Shown: positions 28,149 through 36,214 of the stretch, piece after piece
How positions within the stretch are numbered: position 1 is the first letter of the stretch
How the letters are laid out: the number at the start of each line of letters is the position of its first letter
Source of the DNA: UKL13-2 sp044229235
GTDB taxonomy: Bacteria; Pseudomonadota; Gammaproteobacteria; Burkholderiales; Usitatibacteraceae
Assembly: GCA_044229235.1 (NCBI GenBank)
Contig: JBGATH010000022.1
Location: forward strand, 1 to 64,000
DNA length: 64,000 nt
Direction of reading: 5' to 3'
Notes under the pieces: model-generated
What the model was told of the DNA's origin: nothing
Seen by the model: the letters and a program-made list of their open reading frames with translations, nothing else
Database searches by the model: none
Made by a program: the position numbers and the translations under genes

Positions 28149-28174
28149 TGTCAACTCCTACCCGATCGGGTAGG
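28149..28174 (-). promoter_or_regulatory. Rhs promoter -35 with adjacent 18-bp perfect palindrome (lux-box-like)
   Basis: CCTACCCGATCGGGTAGG (28157-28174) is a perfect palindrome. Two bp further, on the minus strand, is a consensus -35 TTGACA (28149-28154), about 115 bp upstream of the rhs start. The -10 region at the right distance is poor (AATCAA), as in activator-dependent promoters. The palindrome resembles LuxR-family lux boxes (CT-N12-AG with central GATC). The rest of the gap from 28036 to 28390 shows no gene. Confidence 0.55.
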
Positions 28175-28391
28175 GTGTAAGTTGCACAAAACCAACAAAC
28201 GGGCTGGCAACAACACGCCGAATTGGTGAATTGGTGGCCCCGCTCTGAAGGGCGCCGTTTCGTAAGGGCGAGGCATACTGCGGCGCGCAACGTGGTATCG
28301 CGGCGCGACGAGATAGCAATGCAGTCGCCCGCCGGCACGCGGCGGGTTCGCGCGCATCACGGTAAACTGCGCCAACGCCCGACCACCTCCG

Positions 28392-28435
28392 CTTCTAAGG
28401 GGCAGTCACACGCTTACGCCGCGTACTGAGCACCA
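28392..28435 (+). other. Decayed copy of the tRNA-Arg(CCT) 3' half (possible att remnant)
   Basis: CTTCTAAGGGG, TCACACG and GCACCA occur in the same order and spacing as CTCCTAAGGGG, TCACACG and GCGCCA in tRNA-Arg at 18287-18331 (about 29 of 45 positions match). Both copies are followed by CTTTTTC and then a REP-like palindrome with the same ATGCCAAAA flank. The T-arm no longer pairs, so this is not a functional tRNA. Confidence 0.35.
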
Positions 28436-28454
28436 CCCTTTTTCCAAGGAACAT

Positions 28455-29018
28455 ATGCCAAAAACCCAGCATTGGCGCGGTTCGCAGGCCATTTTTGCGC
28501 CAGAAGGCGCGCCGGTGCTTGAGTTTCGTCCATGCGGGGCTGGCAGATTGCGCGGCTTTTCGCTCATCGAAGTCGTCATCGTCATGGCCATCATCGCCAT
28601 CCTCGCGCTGATGGTGATGCCCTACCTCGCCGAGCAGACCGCGCGCCAGCAGATCAAGGACAGCATGGAACTGGCCAACATTGCCAAGGCGGGCGTGGCC
28701 AACTATTACGGCAAGAGCGGCGGCAAATTTCCGAGCGACAACACGGTGGCCGGCATTCCGGCTGCAGACAAGATCATCGGCAATTACGTCACCAGCGTGG
28801 CGATCGTCGATGGCGGGGTGAACATGACCTTCGGCAACAACGCGAACGCCGTCATCAAGGGCAAGGTCTTGTCGATTCGTCCGGCTTACGTGGTGGACAC
28901 CCCGTCGGTGCCGCTTGCCTGGGTATGTGCGGGTATGCCGGTGCCGTCCGGCATGGAGGTGGCGGGGGCAAACGCGACGACGTTGAAGGTGACTTCGTTG
29001 CCGGTGGAGTGCAGGTAG
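28455..29018 (+). CDS. Type IV pilin (PilA-like) with repeat-derived leader
   Basis: The prepilin motif G34|F35SLIEVVIVMAIIAILALMV is followed by a pilin head and a C-terminal Cys pair (WVCAG...PVECR), typical of major pilins. Two starts are possible. ATG 28455 has AAGGA upstream and gives a 34-residue leader encoded by the REP-like palindrome. TTG 28548 has GGGG 8 bp upstream and gives the usual short leader (M)RG. From the ATG the product has 187 residues. No other pilus genes are adjacent; assembly proteins must be encoded elsewhere. Confidence 0.85.
   Translation: MPKTQHWRGSQAIFAPEGAPVLEFRPCGAGRLRGFSLIEVVIVMAIIAILALMVMPYLAEQTARQQIKDSMELANIAKAGVANYYGKSGGKFPSDNTVAGIPAADKIIGNYVTSVAIVDGGVNMTFGNNANAVIKGKVLSIRPAYVVDTPSVPLAWVCAGMPVPSGMEVAGANATTLKVTSLPVECR
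28462..28526. repeat. REP-like palindrome, copy 4 (inside the pilin 5' reading frame)
   Basis: The arms AAACCCAGCATTGGCGCGG and GGCGCGCCGGTGCTTGAGTTT surround CAGGCCATTTTTGCGCC. The copy lies within the first 24 codons of the longest pilin reading frame and would fold in its mRNA near the start. Confidence 0.85.
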
Positions 29019-29163
29019 TTCTTCCGCAACACTGGCAGGTCGGTTTGCCGGACGCGGTCACGGTCTGCCTGAGTCGAGCCGATCAGGTCACCGGCGCGCA
29101 GATTCGCGATGCAACGAGTTGTTGAAATTCGCAGGCGCTATCTTTGACGTGCTCTTTCACCAG

Positions 29164-29284
29164 GCACTTCTCCCTTTCCCAAAGGGGAGAGCGTAGCGAG
29201 GGGGGGGAGAGGGATTTTGAGCGATTGCTTGATGCGGACCGCCGAAAATCTCCCTCGATCCCTCTTTAGGAAAGAGGGAAGTGC
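29164..29284. repeat. Intergenic inverted-repeat element (~121 bp)
   Basis: GCACTTCTCCCTTTCC (29164-29179) and GGAAAGAGGGAAGTGC (29269-29284) are near-perfect inverted ends. Inner parts also pair (GAGGGATTTT with AAAATCTCCCTC). It resembles widespread non-coding intergenic palindromes of proteobacteria. It fills most of the 350-bp gap between the pilin and CBS genes; the rest of that gap shows nothing recognisable. Confidence 0.65.
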
Positions 29285-29367
29285 ACTGCGTAGACCACGA
29301 CTTTCTGTGACATCTCGAATTTCGACAACTCGCTGGAGATGCCGCAGGGCATATCTTGTGTCCGGCC

Positions 29368-29808
29368 TCATCCTGCCGCGTCGTTCACCTGTTCGTTGAA
29401 CTCCGCGAGGCTCATGGCGTTACCGATTTCGCGGGGCAGCGCGTCGCGCACCGAGAACACGCCGAGGATCTTGTTGCCGGGAGCGACGATGGGCAGGTGA
29501 CGGAAGCCGCGCTCGATCATGATCAGCACCGCGTCCGACACCAGCATTTCCGGTTCGACCGTGATCGGGTTCCTGGTCATCACTTCCGAGACCTTGGTCT
29601 GCTCGGGATTGCGTGCCTTGGCGAGCACACGCGTCATCAGGTCACGCTCGGTGACGATGCCGAGCATGTTTCCGGACGTATCGACGATAAGCACGCTGCC
29701 GCAGTTGGCCTTGGTCATCACACAGGCCGCCTCCCACACGCTGGCATTCGGACCGATGCTGATCACGTGCTTGTGCGACATGGACTGGAAAACCGTGCGT
29801 TCGGACAT
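29368..29808 (-). CDS. CBS-domain pair protein
   Basis: The 146-residue protein has two tandem CBS domains (about 10-65: VWEAACVMTKANCGSVLIVD, GIVTERDLMTRVL; about 75-130: VSDAVLIMIERGFRHLPIV, GVFSVRDAL). CBS pairs bind adenine nucleotides and often regulate a partner. It is 52 bp downstream of korB on the same strand and could be the last gene of that operon, sensing energy state; that is inference. Confidence 0.88.
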   Translation of the reverse strand: MSERTVFQSMSHKHVISIGPNASVWEAACVMTKANCGSVLIVDTSGNMLGIVTERDLMTRVLAKARNPEQTKVSEVMTRNPITVEPEMLVSDAVLIMIERGFRHLPIVAPGNKILGVFSVRDALPREIGNAMSLAEFNEQVNDAAG

Positions 29809-29860
29809 GATGGCGCCCCTTGAGGAATGAAGATTGGATGACAGGACGGCCTGCGCGAAT

Positions 29861-30916
29861 TCAGCGCAGCGCGGCGTTGATTTTGCTGAGCGCCCCGGTA
29901 CCCGGACACAGTTGCCCGACCGACAGGCTGTTGAGCGGCTTGTCGGTGGTGTTCATGGCGGTGTGCAGGTCGGTGGCCAGCGGATCGAGATAAAGCAGTC
30001 CGGTCACAACTTCGCCGCGCGCCTGGTGCTGCTGCATGTAATTCATGGCAACGTAGCGATCGGTGGGGTCGTAATCGGCGTGCAGCTTGCGCAAGCGCAG
30101 CATCGAGCCATCGTGCTGCTGCACGTCAACCACCTCACCGGGTTCGTACTGGGTGGTGATCTCATTGCGCGGCGTGATGAAGTCGATGCGACTGACCGCT
30201 TCGTTGTGCTGCCGGACATAGTCGTAGCTCTTGGTGCTGCCGGCGTGATTGTTGAAGGTCACGCAGGGGCTGATGATGTCGATGAACGCGGCGCCGCCAT
30301 GCGCGATTGCACCCTTGATGAGCGGCACCATCTGCGCCTTGTCACCGGAAAAGCTGCGCGCGACAAAGGTGGCGCCCAGCTGCAATGCCAGGCCGACCAG
30401 GTCGACCGGGCTGTCGCTGTTGATGACGCCCTTTTTGCTCTTGGAGCCGCGGTCGGCCGTCGCGGAGAACTGCCCCTTGGTCAGGCCGTACACGCCGTTG
30501 TTCTCGACGATGTAGGCCATGCGCACCCCGCGCCGCATGGCGTTGGCAAACTGACCCAGGCCGATGGATGCCGAGTCGCCGTCGCCCGACACGCCCAGGT
30601 ACAGCAGGTCACGATTGGCGAGATTGGCGCCGGTCAGTACCGACGGCATGCGGCCGTGCACGGTATTGAAGCCGTGAGAGGCGCCGAGGAAATAATCCGG
30701 CGTCTTGGAACTGCAGCCGATGCCCGACAGCTTGGCAACGCGGTGCGGCTCGATGTCCAGTTCCCAGCAGGCTTGAATGATCGCTGCAGAAATCGAATCG
30801 TGCCCGCAACCCGCGCACAGCGTGGAAATTCGCCCTTCATAGTCGCGCCGCGTGTAGCCGACCTTGTTGGCGGTCAGTGTCGGGTGGTGCAGCTGCGGTT
30901 TGGCGATATAGGTCAT
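29861..30916 (-). CDS. korB: 2-oxoacid:acceptor oxidoreductase, beta subunit
   Basis: The 351-residue subunit has thiamine-diphosphate-binding motifs (LCAGCGHDSIS near residue 35 and GVSGDGDSASIGLGQFANAM with downstream NNGVYGLTKGQ) and no ferredoxin domain. Cysteines in CAGCGH and GIGCSSKTP fit the single 4Fe-4S cluster of this subunit type. It pairs with the alpha subunit, which overlaps it by 4 bp (ATGA). The complex oxidatively decarboxylates a 2-oxoacid to the CoA ester; 2-oxoglutarate is the likeliest substrate. Confidence 0.9.
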   Translation of the reverse strand: MTYIAKPQLHHPTLTANKVGYTRRDYEGRISTLCAGCGHDSISAAIIQACWELDIEPHRVAKLSGIGCSSKTPDYFLGASHGFNTVHGRMPSVLTGANLANRDLLYLGVSGDGDSASIGLGQFANAMRRGVRMAYIVENNGVYGLTKGQFSATADRGSKSKKGVINSDSPVDLVGLALQLGATFVARSFSGDKAQMVPLIKGAIAHGGAAFIDIISPCVTFNNHAGSTKSYDYVRQHNEAVSRIDFITPRNEITTQYEPGEVVDVQQHDGSMLRLRKLHADYDPTDRYVAMNYMQQHQARGEVVTGLLYLDPLATDLHTAMNTTDKPLNSLSVGQLCPGTGALSKINAALR

Positions 30917-32754
30917 GCGACCTCCCGTTGCGGTTCGGCAAGTTCGGCGGGTTGGAGAATCTTCTTGATGGCGGCCACGATGAAGCGCGCCGTGATCGGC
31001 GTGCCATCGTAGTGCAGCACCTTGACCAATTGCGCCGGATCGATTTCCATTTCATTGATCATCATCGAGCGCATCTGCGCGTCGCGGTTTTGCTCGACCA
31101 CGAACACCTTGTCGTGCGCGGCGATGAATTCGTTGACCGATTCCGGAAACGGAAACGCGCAGAGGCGCATCGCATCCAGGTGCAGTGCTTCGGCCTCCAG
31201 CACATCCAGCGCTTCGCGCATGGCGGGCGTGGTGGAGCCGAAGTAGATCACGCCGAACTTCGTCTTCTGCGCGGCCTTGCGCACGATCGGTTGCGGCACC
31301 AGCGTGGCCGCAGTCTTGAATTTGCGCAGCAGCCGTTCCATGTTGTAGATGTAGTCCGGCCCGCGCTCGGAATAGCGCGCATACGGGTCGCGCGTGGTGC
31401 CGCGCGTGAAGAACGCGCCCTTGCTCGGGTGGGTGCCGGGCAGCGTGCGCCACGGCACGCCGTCACCATCCACGTCCTTGTAGCGGCCGAAGTCCTTGCC
31501 CGCTTCCAGCTCTTCGGCAGTCATGACCTTGCCGCGGTCGTAGGTGCGGGTATCGTCCCACTCAAACGGCCGGGACAGGCGCTGGTTCATGCCAATATCC
31601 AGGTCGCTCATCAGGAATACCGGCGTCTGCAGGCGGTCAGCCAAATCAAGCGCGGCCGCGGCGAACGTGAAGCATTCGTACGGATCCTGCGGGAACAGCA
31701 ATACATGCTTGGTATCGCCATGCGAGGCATATGCACAGGAGAGCAGGTCGGACTGCTGCGTGCGTGTCGGCATGCCGGTGGACGGGCCGCCGCGCTGGAT
31801 GTTGATGATGGTGACCGGAATCTCGGCGAAGTATGCCAACCCCAGAAACTCGGTCATCAGCGACACGCCGGGGCCGGAGGTGGCGGTAAACGCCCGCGCG
31901 CCGTTCCAGCCGGCGCCGATCACCATGCCGATTGAGGCAAGTTCATCCTCGGCCTGAACGATGGCGTAGTTGTGGCGCCCTGTTGCCGGATCGACCCGGA
32001 ACTTGTCGCAGTATTTCTGGAATGCTTCCGCCACCGAGGATGATGGCGTGATCGGATACCAGGCTGCCACCGTCGCGCCACCGTAAATGCAGCCGAGCGC
32101 AGCGGCGCTGTTGCCGTCGGTAAAGATCTGGTCGCCGACCTTGTCCGACTTCTGCACACGGATGCCCAGCGGGAATTGCAGGTGGGACTTGGCGTAATCC
32201 CGGCCCAGGTTCAGCGCACGCACATTGGAATCGAGCAGTCGTTCCTTCCCCTTGTATTGCTCGCCAAACAGCTTGGTGAAAACATCCGCATCCATGTCCA
32301 GCAGCACCGACAGCACACCGACGTAGATGATGTTCTTGAACAGCTGCCGCTGCCGCGGGTCGGTGTAGGCGGCGTTGCTGATTTCGGTCAGCGGCACGCC
32401 GATGACGTTGATGTCCTCGCGAAACTTCGACGCCGGCATCGGCCGCGTGCTGTCGTAAAACAGGTAGCCGCCCGGCTCGATCTCGGCGACGTCGCCATCC
32501 CAGGTCTGCGGATTCATGGCCACCATCATGTCCACACCGCCGCGACGGCCGTGATAGCCCTTTTCGCAAACACGCGCCTCGTACCAGGTCGGCATGCCCT
32601 GAATATTGCTGGGGAAAATGTTGCGCGGGCTCACCGGCACCCCCATGCGCATCACCGCCTTGGCGAACAGTTCGTTGGCCGAGGCGGAACCCGATCCGTT
32701 GACATTGGCAAACTTGATGACGAAGTCGTTGATCGCTGTAATGGGCTTCTTCAT
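30913..32754 (-). CDS. korA: 2-oxoacid:acceptor oxidoreductase, alpha subunit with fused gamma domain
   Basis: From ATG 32754 (ATGA overlap with the flavoprotein gene) the protein has 613 residues. The N-terminal ~200 form the gamma domain (KFANVNGSGSASANELFAKA), and the rest the pyrimidine-binding alpha domain (GNSAAALGCIYGGATVAAWYP, FTATSGPGVSLMTEFLGLAYF). This gamma-alpha fusion is normal for KorA-type enzymes. It carries CoA-binding and substrate functions with KorB. A longer frame exists upstream but would overlap the neighbour by more than 40 bp. Confidence 0.9.
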   Translation of the reverse strand: MKKPITAINDFVIKFANVNGSGSASANELFAKAVMRMGVPVSPRNIFPSNIQGMPTWYEARVCEKGYHGRRGGVDMMVAMNPQTWDGDVAEIEPGGYLFYDSTRPMPASKFREDINVIGVPLTEISNAAYTDPRQRQLFKNIIYVGVLSVLLDMDADVFTKLFGEQYKGKERLLDSNVRALNLGRDYAKSHLQFPLGIRVQKSDKVGDQIFTDGNSAAALGCIYGGATVAAWYPITPSSSVAEAFQKYCDKFRVDPATGRHNYAIVQAEDELASIGMVIGAGWNGARAFTATSGPGVSLMTEFLGLAYFAEIPVTIINIQRGGPSTGMPTRTQQSDLLSCAYASHGDTKHVLLFPQDPYECFTFAAAALDLADRLQTPVFLMSDLDIGMNQRLSRPFEWDDTRTYDRGKVMTAEELEAGKDFGRYKDVDGDGVPWRTLPGTHPSKGAFFTRGTTRDPYARYSERGPDYIYNMERLLRKFKTAATLVPQPIVRKAAQKTKFGVIYFGSTTPAMREALDVLEAEALHLDAMRLCAFPFPESVNEFIAAHDKVFVVEQNRDAQMRSMMINEMEIDPAQLVKVLHYDGTPITARFIVAAIKKILQPAELAEPQREVA

Positions 32755-34580
32755 TCCGCCGCCTCCGCCATGTTGGCTGTTTTGTGTTTGCCGCATCCTG
32801 CATGCGTCATTTCAATGTAGGTTTTCTGCATGTCCCACGCGCCGGTCGGGCAGCGCTCGGCGCAGAGGCCGCAATGCAGGCACACATCTTCGTCCTTGGC
32901 CATGATGCGGCCGGTCTTGAGCCCGGCGCCGATGTACAGGTCCTGGTTGAGGTTGGTGGCGGCTGCCGTCAGCCGCGCGCGCACGTCCTGCTCCTCGCCA
33001 TCCACCGTGAAGGTGATGCAGTCCATCGGGCAAATGTCGACGCAGGCATCGCATTCGATGCAGGCCTGCGCGGTGAACACCGTCTGCACATCGCAATTGA
33101 GGCAGCGCTGCGCTTCCTTGAATGCCAGTTGCGCGTCGAAGCCCAGTTCGACCTCAACTTTGATGCTCTTGAGCGCCAGTGAGACATCCTTCAGCGGCAC
33201 CTTGTACCGCGAGTCGTTGGCCACATTGTTGTCGTAGCTCCACTCGTGAATGCCCATCTTCTGGCTGATGAGGTTCATGGTCGGCGGCGGCCGGTCGGCG
33301 GCATTTTCGCCGAGGCAGAATTTGTCGATGGACACCGCCGCCTCGTGGCCGTGCGCGACTGCCCAGATGATGTTCTTGGGTCCGAACGCCGCATCGCCGC
33401 CAAAGAATACCTTCGGCAGCGTGGATTGCAGCGTGGACTTGTCGACCACGGGCATGCCCCATTTGTCGAATTCCAGGCCGAGGTCGCGTTCGATCCAGGT
33501 AAAGGAATTCTCCTGGCCGATGGCGACCAGCACGTCATCGCAGGGGAAATGCACGTTGGGTTTGCCCGAAGGCACCAGGCTGCGTCGGCCCTTGTCGTCG
33601 TACGTGGCTTCGACGATTTCAAACGTCACGCCGGTGAGCTTGCCGTTCGCATGCGTGAACTCGACCGGCACATGGAAGTTGAGGATCGGGATGCCTTCGT
33701 GCTGGGCATCTTCCTTCTCCCAGGGACTGGCTTTCATTTCATCGAATCCTGAACGCACGATTACTTTGACGTCATCTCCGCCCAGTCGGCGCGAGGACCG
33801 GCAGCAGTCCATGGCGGTATTGCCGCCCCCGAGCACGATGACGCGCTTGCCGATCTTGTCAATGTGTCCGAACGAGACCGAGGACAGCCAGTCGATGCCG
33901 ATGTGGATATTGGCCGCGGATTCCTTGCGGCCGGGAATGTCCAGGTCGCGGCCACGCGGGGCACCGGTGCCGACGAAGATGGCATCGTAGTTCTCTGCCA
34001 TCAATTTCTTCAGGCTGTCGACGCGCGTGCCGGAGCGGAATTCGACGCCAAGGTTCAGGATGTAGCCCGTCTCCTCGTCGATCACTTCTTCCGGCAGGCG
34101 AAAGCGCGGAATCTGGCTGCGGATCATACCGCCGGCCTTGTTGTCGCCATCGAACACCGTGACGTGGTATCCCAGCGGAGCGAGATCGCGCGCGACGGTC
34201 AGCGAGGCCGGGCCGGCGCCGACGCAGGCAATGCGCTTGCCGTTCTTCTTGAACGGCGCCTGCGGCAGGCGGGCGCGGATGTCGTCCTTGTTGTCGGCAG
34301 CAACGCGCTTGAGCCGGCATATGGCCACCGGCTCGGGCTTGGCCAGGTTTTCCTCTTCCACGCGCCCGCGGCGACAGGCAGGCTCGCACGGCCGATCACA
34401 GGTTCGACCCAGGACACCGGGGAAGACATTCGATTTCCAGTTGATCATGTAGGCATCGCTGTACCGTCCCGCCGCAATCAGGCGGATGTATTCCGGTACG
34501 GGGGTATGGGCCGGGCAGGCCCACTGGCAATCAACCACCTTGTGAAAGTGGTCAGGACTGCGAATATCAGTCGGCTTCAA
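32751..34580 (-). CDS. korC: FAD/NAD(P)-binding iron-sulfur oxidoreductase (KorC-like, GltD family)
   Basis: The 609-residue protein has N-terminal Fe-S cysteines (CQWACPAHTP, TCDRPCEPACRRG). A GltD-type FAD domain (CVGAGPASLTVARDL) and an NAD(P) domain (VLGGGNTAMDCCRSSRR) follow. The C-terminus has two 4Fe-4S motifs (CIECDACVDICPMDC, CLHCGLCAERCP). It heads a three-gene operon with ATGA overlaps. In Azoarcus evansii a comparable flavoprotein subunit couples 2-oxoglutarate oxidation to NADP reduction, and the arrangement here matches that idea. An electron-bifurcating or ferredoxin-linked role remains possible. Confidence 0.85.
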   Translation of the reverse strand: MKPTDIRSPDHFHKVVDCQWACPAHTPVPEYIRLIAAGRYSDAYMINWKSNVFPGVLGRTCDRPCEPACRRGRVEEENLAKPEPVAICRLKRVAADNKDDIRARLPQAPFKKNGKRIACVGAGPASLTVARDLAPLGYHVTVFDGDNKAGGMIRSQIPRFRLPEEVIDEETGYILNLGVEFRSGTRVDSLKKLMAENYDAIFVGTGAPRGRDLDIPGRKESAANIHIGIDWLSSVSFGHIDKIGKRVIVLGGGNTAMDCCRSSRRLGGDDVKVIVRSGFDEMKASPWEKEDAQHEGIPILNFHVPVEFTHANGKLTGVTFEIVEATYDDKGRRSLVPSGKPNVHFPCDDVLVAIGQENSFTWIERDLGLEFDKWGMPVVDKSTLQSTLPKVFFGGDAAFGPKNIIWAVAHGHEAAVSIDKFCLGENAADRPPPTMNLISQKMGIHEWSYDNNVANDSRYKVPLKDVSLALKSIKVEVELGFDAQLAFKEAQRCLNCDVQTVFTAQACIECDACVDICPMDCITFTVDGEEQDVRARLTAAATNLNQDLYIGAGLKTGRIMAKDEDVCLHCGLCAERCPTGAWDMQKTYIEMTHAGCGKHKTANMAEAAE

Positions 34581-34759
34581 CTAACTCCTCCTTGGGACGG
34601 GGATAAGCGGCGAGGCACGGCCCTCCGGTGCGAGCGACCGCCCGACAGTGGGCGATCGAGCCCACGGGGCTCAACATGTGGGAAGAATGGTACAGGCACC
34701 ACCGCGCATTTCAAATACTCGCGATTTGATTCAGCGCAAATCTGTGGTGGAACGGCGGA

Positions 34760-35707
34760 CTACTGCGCGTATCCGCTGACGAACTCGGGAGGTGTGCGGC
34801 GCAGGGAATAGTCGGGGCTGGTGCTGATCTGCCGGGCAAAGTGGACGTTCTTGGTCGCCGCGTGCATATAGAGATTGAAACCGCCGAAATGCGTTGCCGC
34901 ATAGTTGTAAGCACCGCCAAGGTCATATTCAAGACGATTCACCGCCGAATCGAAAAATGCCGGCGTTTTGCGCACCAGGTCGTCGCCGGACTCGAAAACC
35001 ACTTCCATTCCGGCGATCGAGCTCTTCACTGCGATGCCGCCGGCGACAAATTCCGGGTAGAGGCGATCCCGGCACTTCTCAAGGTAACAGCGATCGGACA
35101 TCTGGGCGATGATGTCGGCCGAGCCGAGCAGGCTGCCGAGCAGCCGCAGCAGCGGGTCTTCGATGAGGATGTCGGCCACGCGTTTTTCGAAGCCGGTGAA
35201 GTGAATCAGTTCGGCCGCCGCCTGGGCCATCTCGCCCATGCCGATCTGCGGCATGTATTCGCGCAGGAACGCCCCGCCACGCGAGACATGCTTCAAGGTG
35301 TATTCCGCGCCGTTGCGGGCAGTGGTATCGCGGGTGCTGCGGATGTAGCCCACATCGTGAAACAACGCGGCGACAATGCCCAGCTGGTACAGGCGCACCC
35401 CCAGCGCCGGCGTGTCGCGGCGCGATCGCTCGTAACCGTCCATGAGGCGGGCCATGGCCAGCGTGACATCCATGACGTGCTGGATATCGTGATAGGCGGT
35501 ATCGCATGCCAGGTAGCCGGGGTAGTCGCCACGGTAGATTCGGGCGATGTCGGCGAAGGCGTGATCCATGGCGGCATGGGCCGCGCCGGGATACAGCAGG
35601 CGGAAAAGCCGTGCAATTTCACGCTGCACCGCCGCCGTGTCGGTGGTCTGGATGCGATTGGTTACATCAAAATCATTGCGCCGGACTTGCATTTGCGAGT
35701 ATCCCAT
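34760..35707 (-). CDS. HD-domain phosphohydrolase
   Basis: The start is ATG 35707 (MGYSQMQVRRNDF); longer frames run through the divergent promoter region. The 315-residue protein has metal-binding HD-superfamily residues (DTAYHDIQHVMDV, IVAALFHDVGYIRS, AAELIHFTGF, LLGSADIIAQMSD) resembling the PDEase-type HD fold. It could be a cyclic-nucleotide or other phosphodiesterase. It stands alone, divergent from the small DUF465 gene. The 180-bp gap downstream contains the hairpin GTGGGC-N6-GCCCAC. Confidence 0.75.
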   Translation of the reverse strand: MGYSQMQVRRNDFDVTNRIQTTDTAAVQREIARLFRLLYPGAAHAAMDHAFADIARIYRGDYPGYLACDTAYHDIQHVMDVTLAMARLMDGYERSRRDTPALGVRLYQLGIVAALFHDVGYIRSTRDTTARNGAEYTLKHVSRGGAFLREYMPQIGMGEMAQAAAELIHFTGFEKRVADILIEDPLLRLLGSLLGSADIIAQMSDRCYLEKCRDRLYPEFVAGGIAVKSSIAGMEVVFESGDDLVRKTPAFFDSAVNRLEYDLGGAYNYAATHFGGFNLYMHAATKNVHFARQISTSPDYSLRRTPPEFVSGYAQ

Positions 35708-35875
35708 TGTGTGGTATCGCTTTGTCTTGTATGCGGCCGCTGTCGCCCGCCCCCCCTTAGCCGGCCCATTTGACACTGCGCAAGCGAAAAAATCAACCAA
35801 ACCAATTGCGTACCGGTGGGCTGTGAAAATTCCGGAGGCGGCGTTATATTGGTGCTTCCCTCTGGAGGATCTGCC

Positions 35876-36082
35876 ATGAATGCTGAGAGCGCGGAAGCAA
35901 TCGAGCGCCGCATCATCGAGCTCAAGCAGGAACACCGTGACCTTGACCTCGCCATCGGCGCGTTGGTGTCGACACCGGTACACGACGAATTGCAGTTGAA
36001 GCGCCTGAAGAAGCGCAAATTGCTGCTGAAGGATCAGGTCTCATTCCTCGAAGCGCAGCTGACGCCCGACGTGCCGGCCTGA
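35876..36082 (+). CDS. DUF465 / YdcH-family small protein
   Basis: The 68-residue protein starts at ATG 35876 with GGAGGA 7 bp upstream. It is a charged helical hairpin (IERRIIELKQEHRDLDLAIG ... LKRLKKRKLLLKDQVSFLE) characteristic of the YdcH/DUF465 family of unknown function. An in-frame upstream extension lacks a ribosome-binding site. A short terminator follows. Confidence 0.9.
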   Translation: MNAESAEAIERRIIELKQEHRDLDLAIGALVSTPVHDELQLKRLKKRKLLLKDQVSFLEAQLTPDVPA

Positions 36083-36090
36083 ACGGCTTT

Positions 36091-36110
36091 GCGCCGGGCG
36101 GGCGCTTTTT
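36091..36110 (+). terminator. Rho-independent terminator after the DUF465 gene
   Basis: GCGCC-N5-GGCGC is followed by TTTTT, 9 bp after the stop codon. The stem is short but GC-only. Confidence 0.6.
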
Positions 36111-36214
36111 GACGGGGCAGATACCCCCCGGCAGCTTGCCTGCGCCGGGGAATTCGCTGCAATGCGGGCAACAAGACCCGCTGGCAGCGGCAGGTTTGGT
36201 GCAGAAAGCGGCCG

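Noticed and set aside
29138..29371. Minus-strand 77-codon frame
   Set aside because: It is produced by the inverted-repeat element at 29164-29284 and is not a credible protein.
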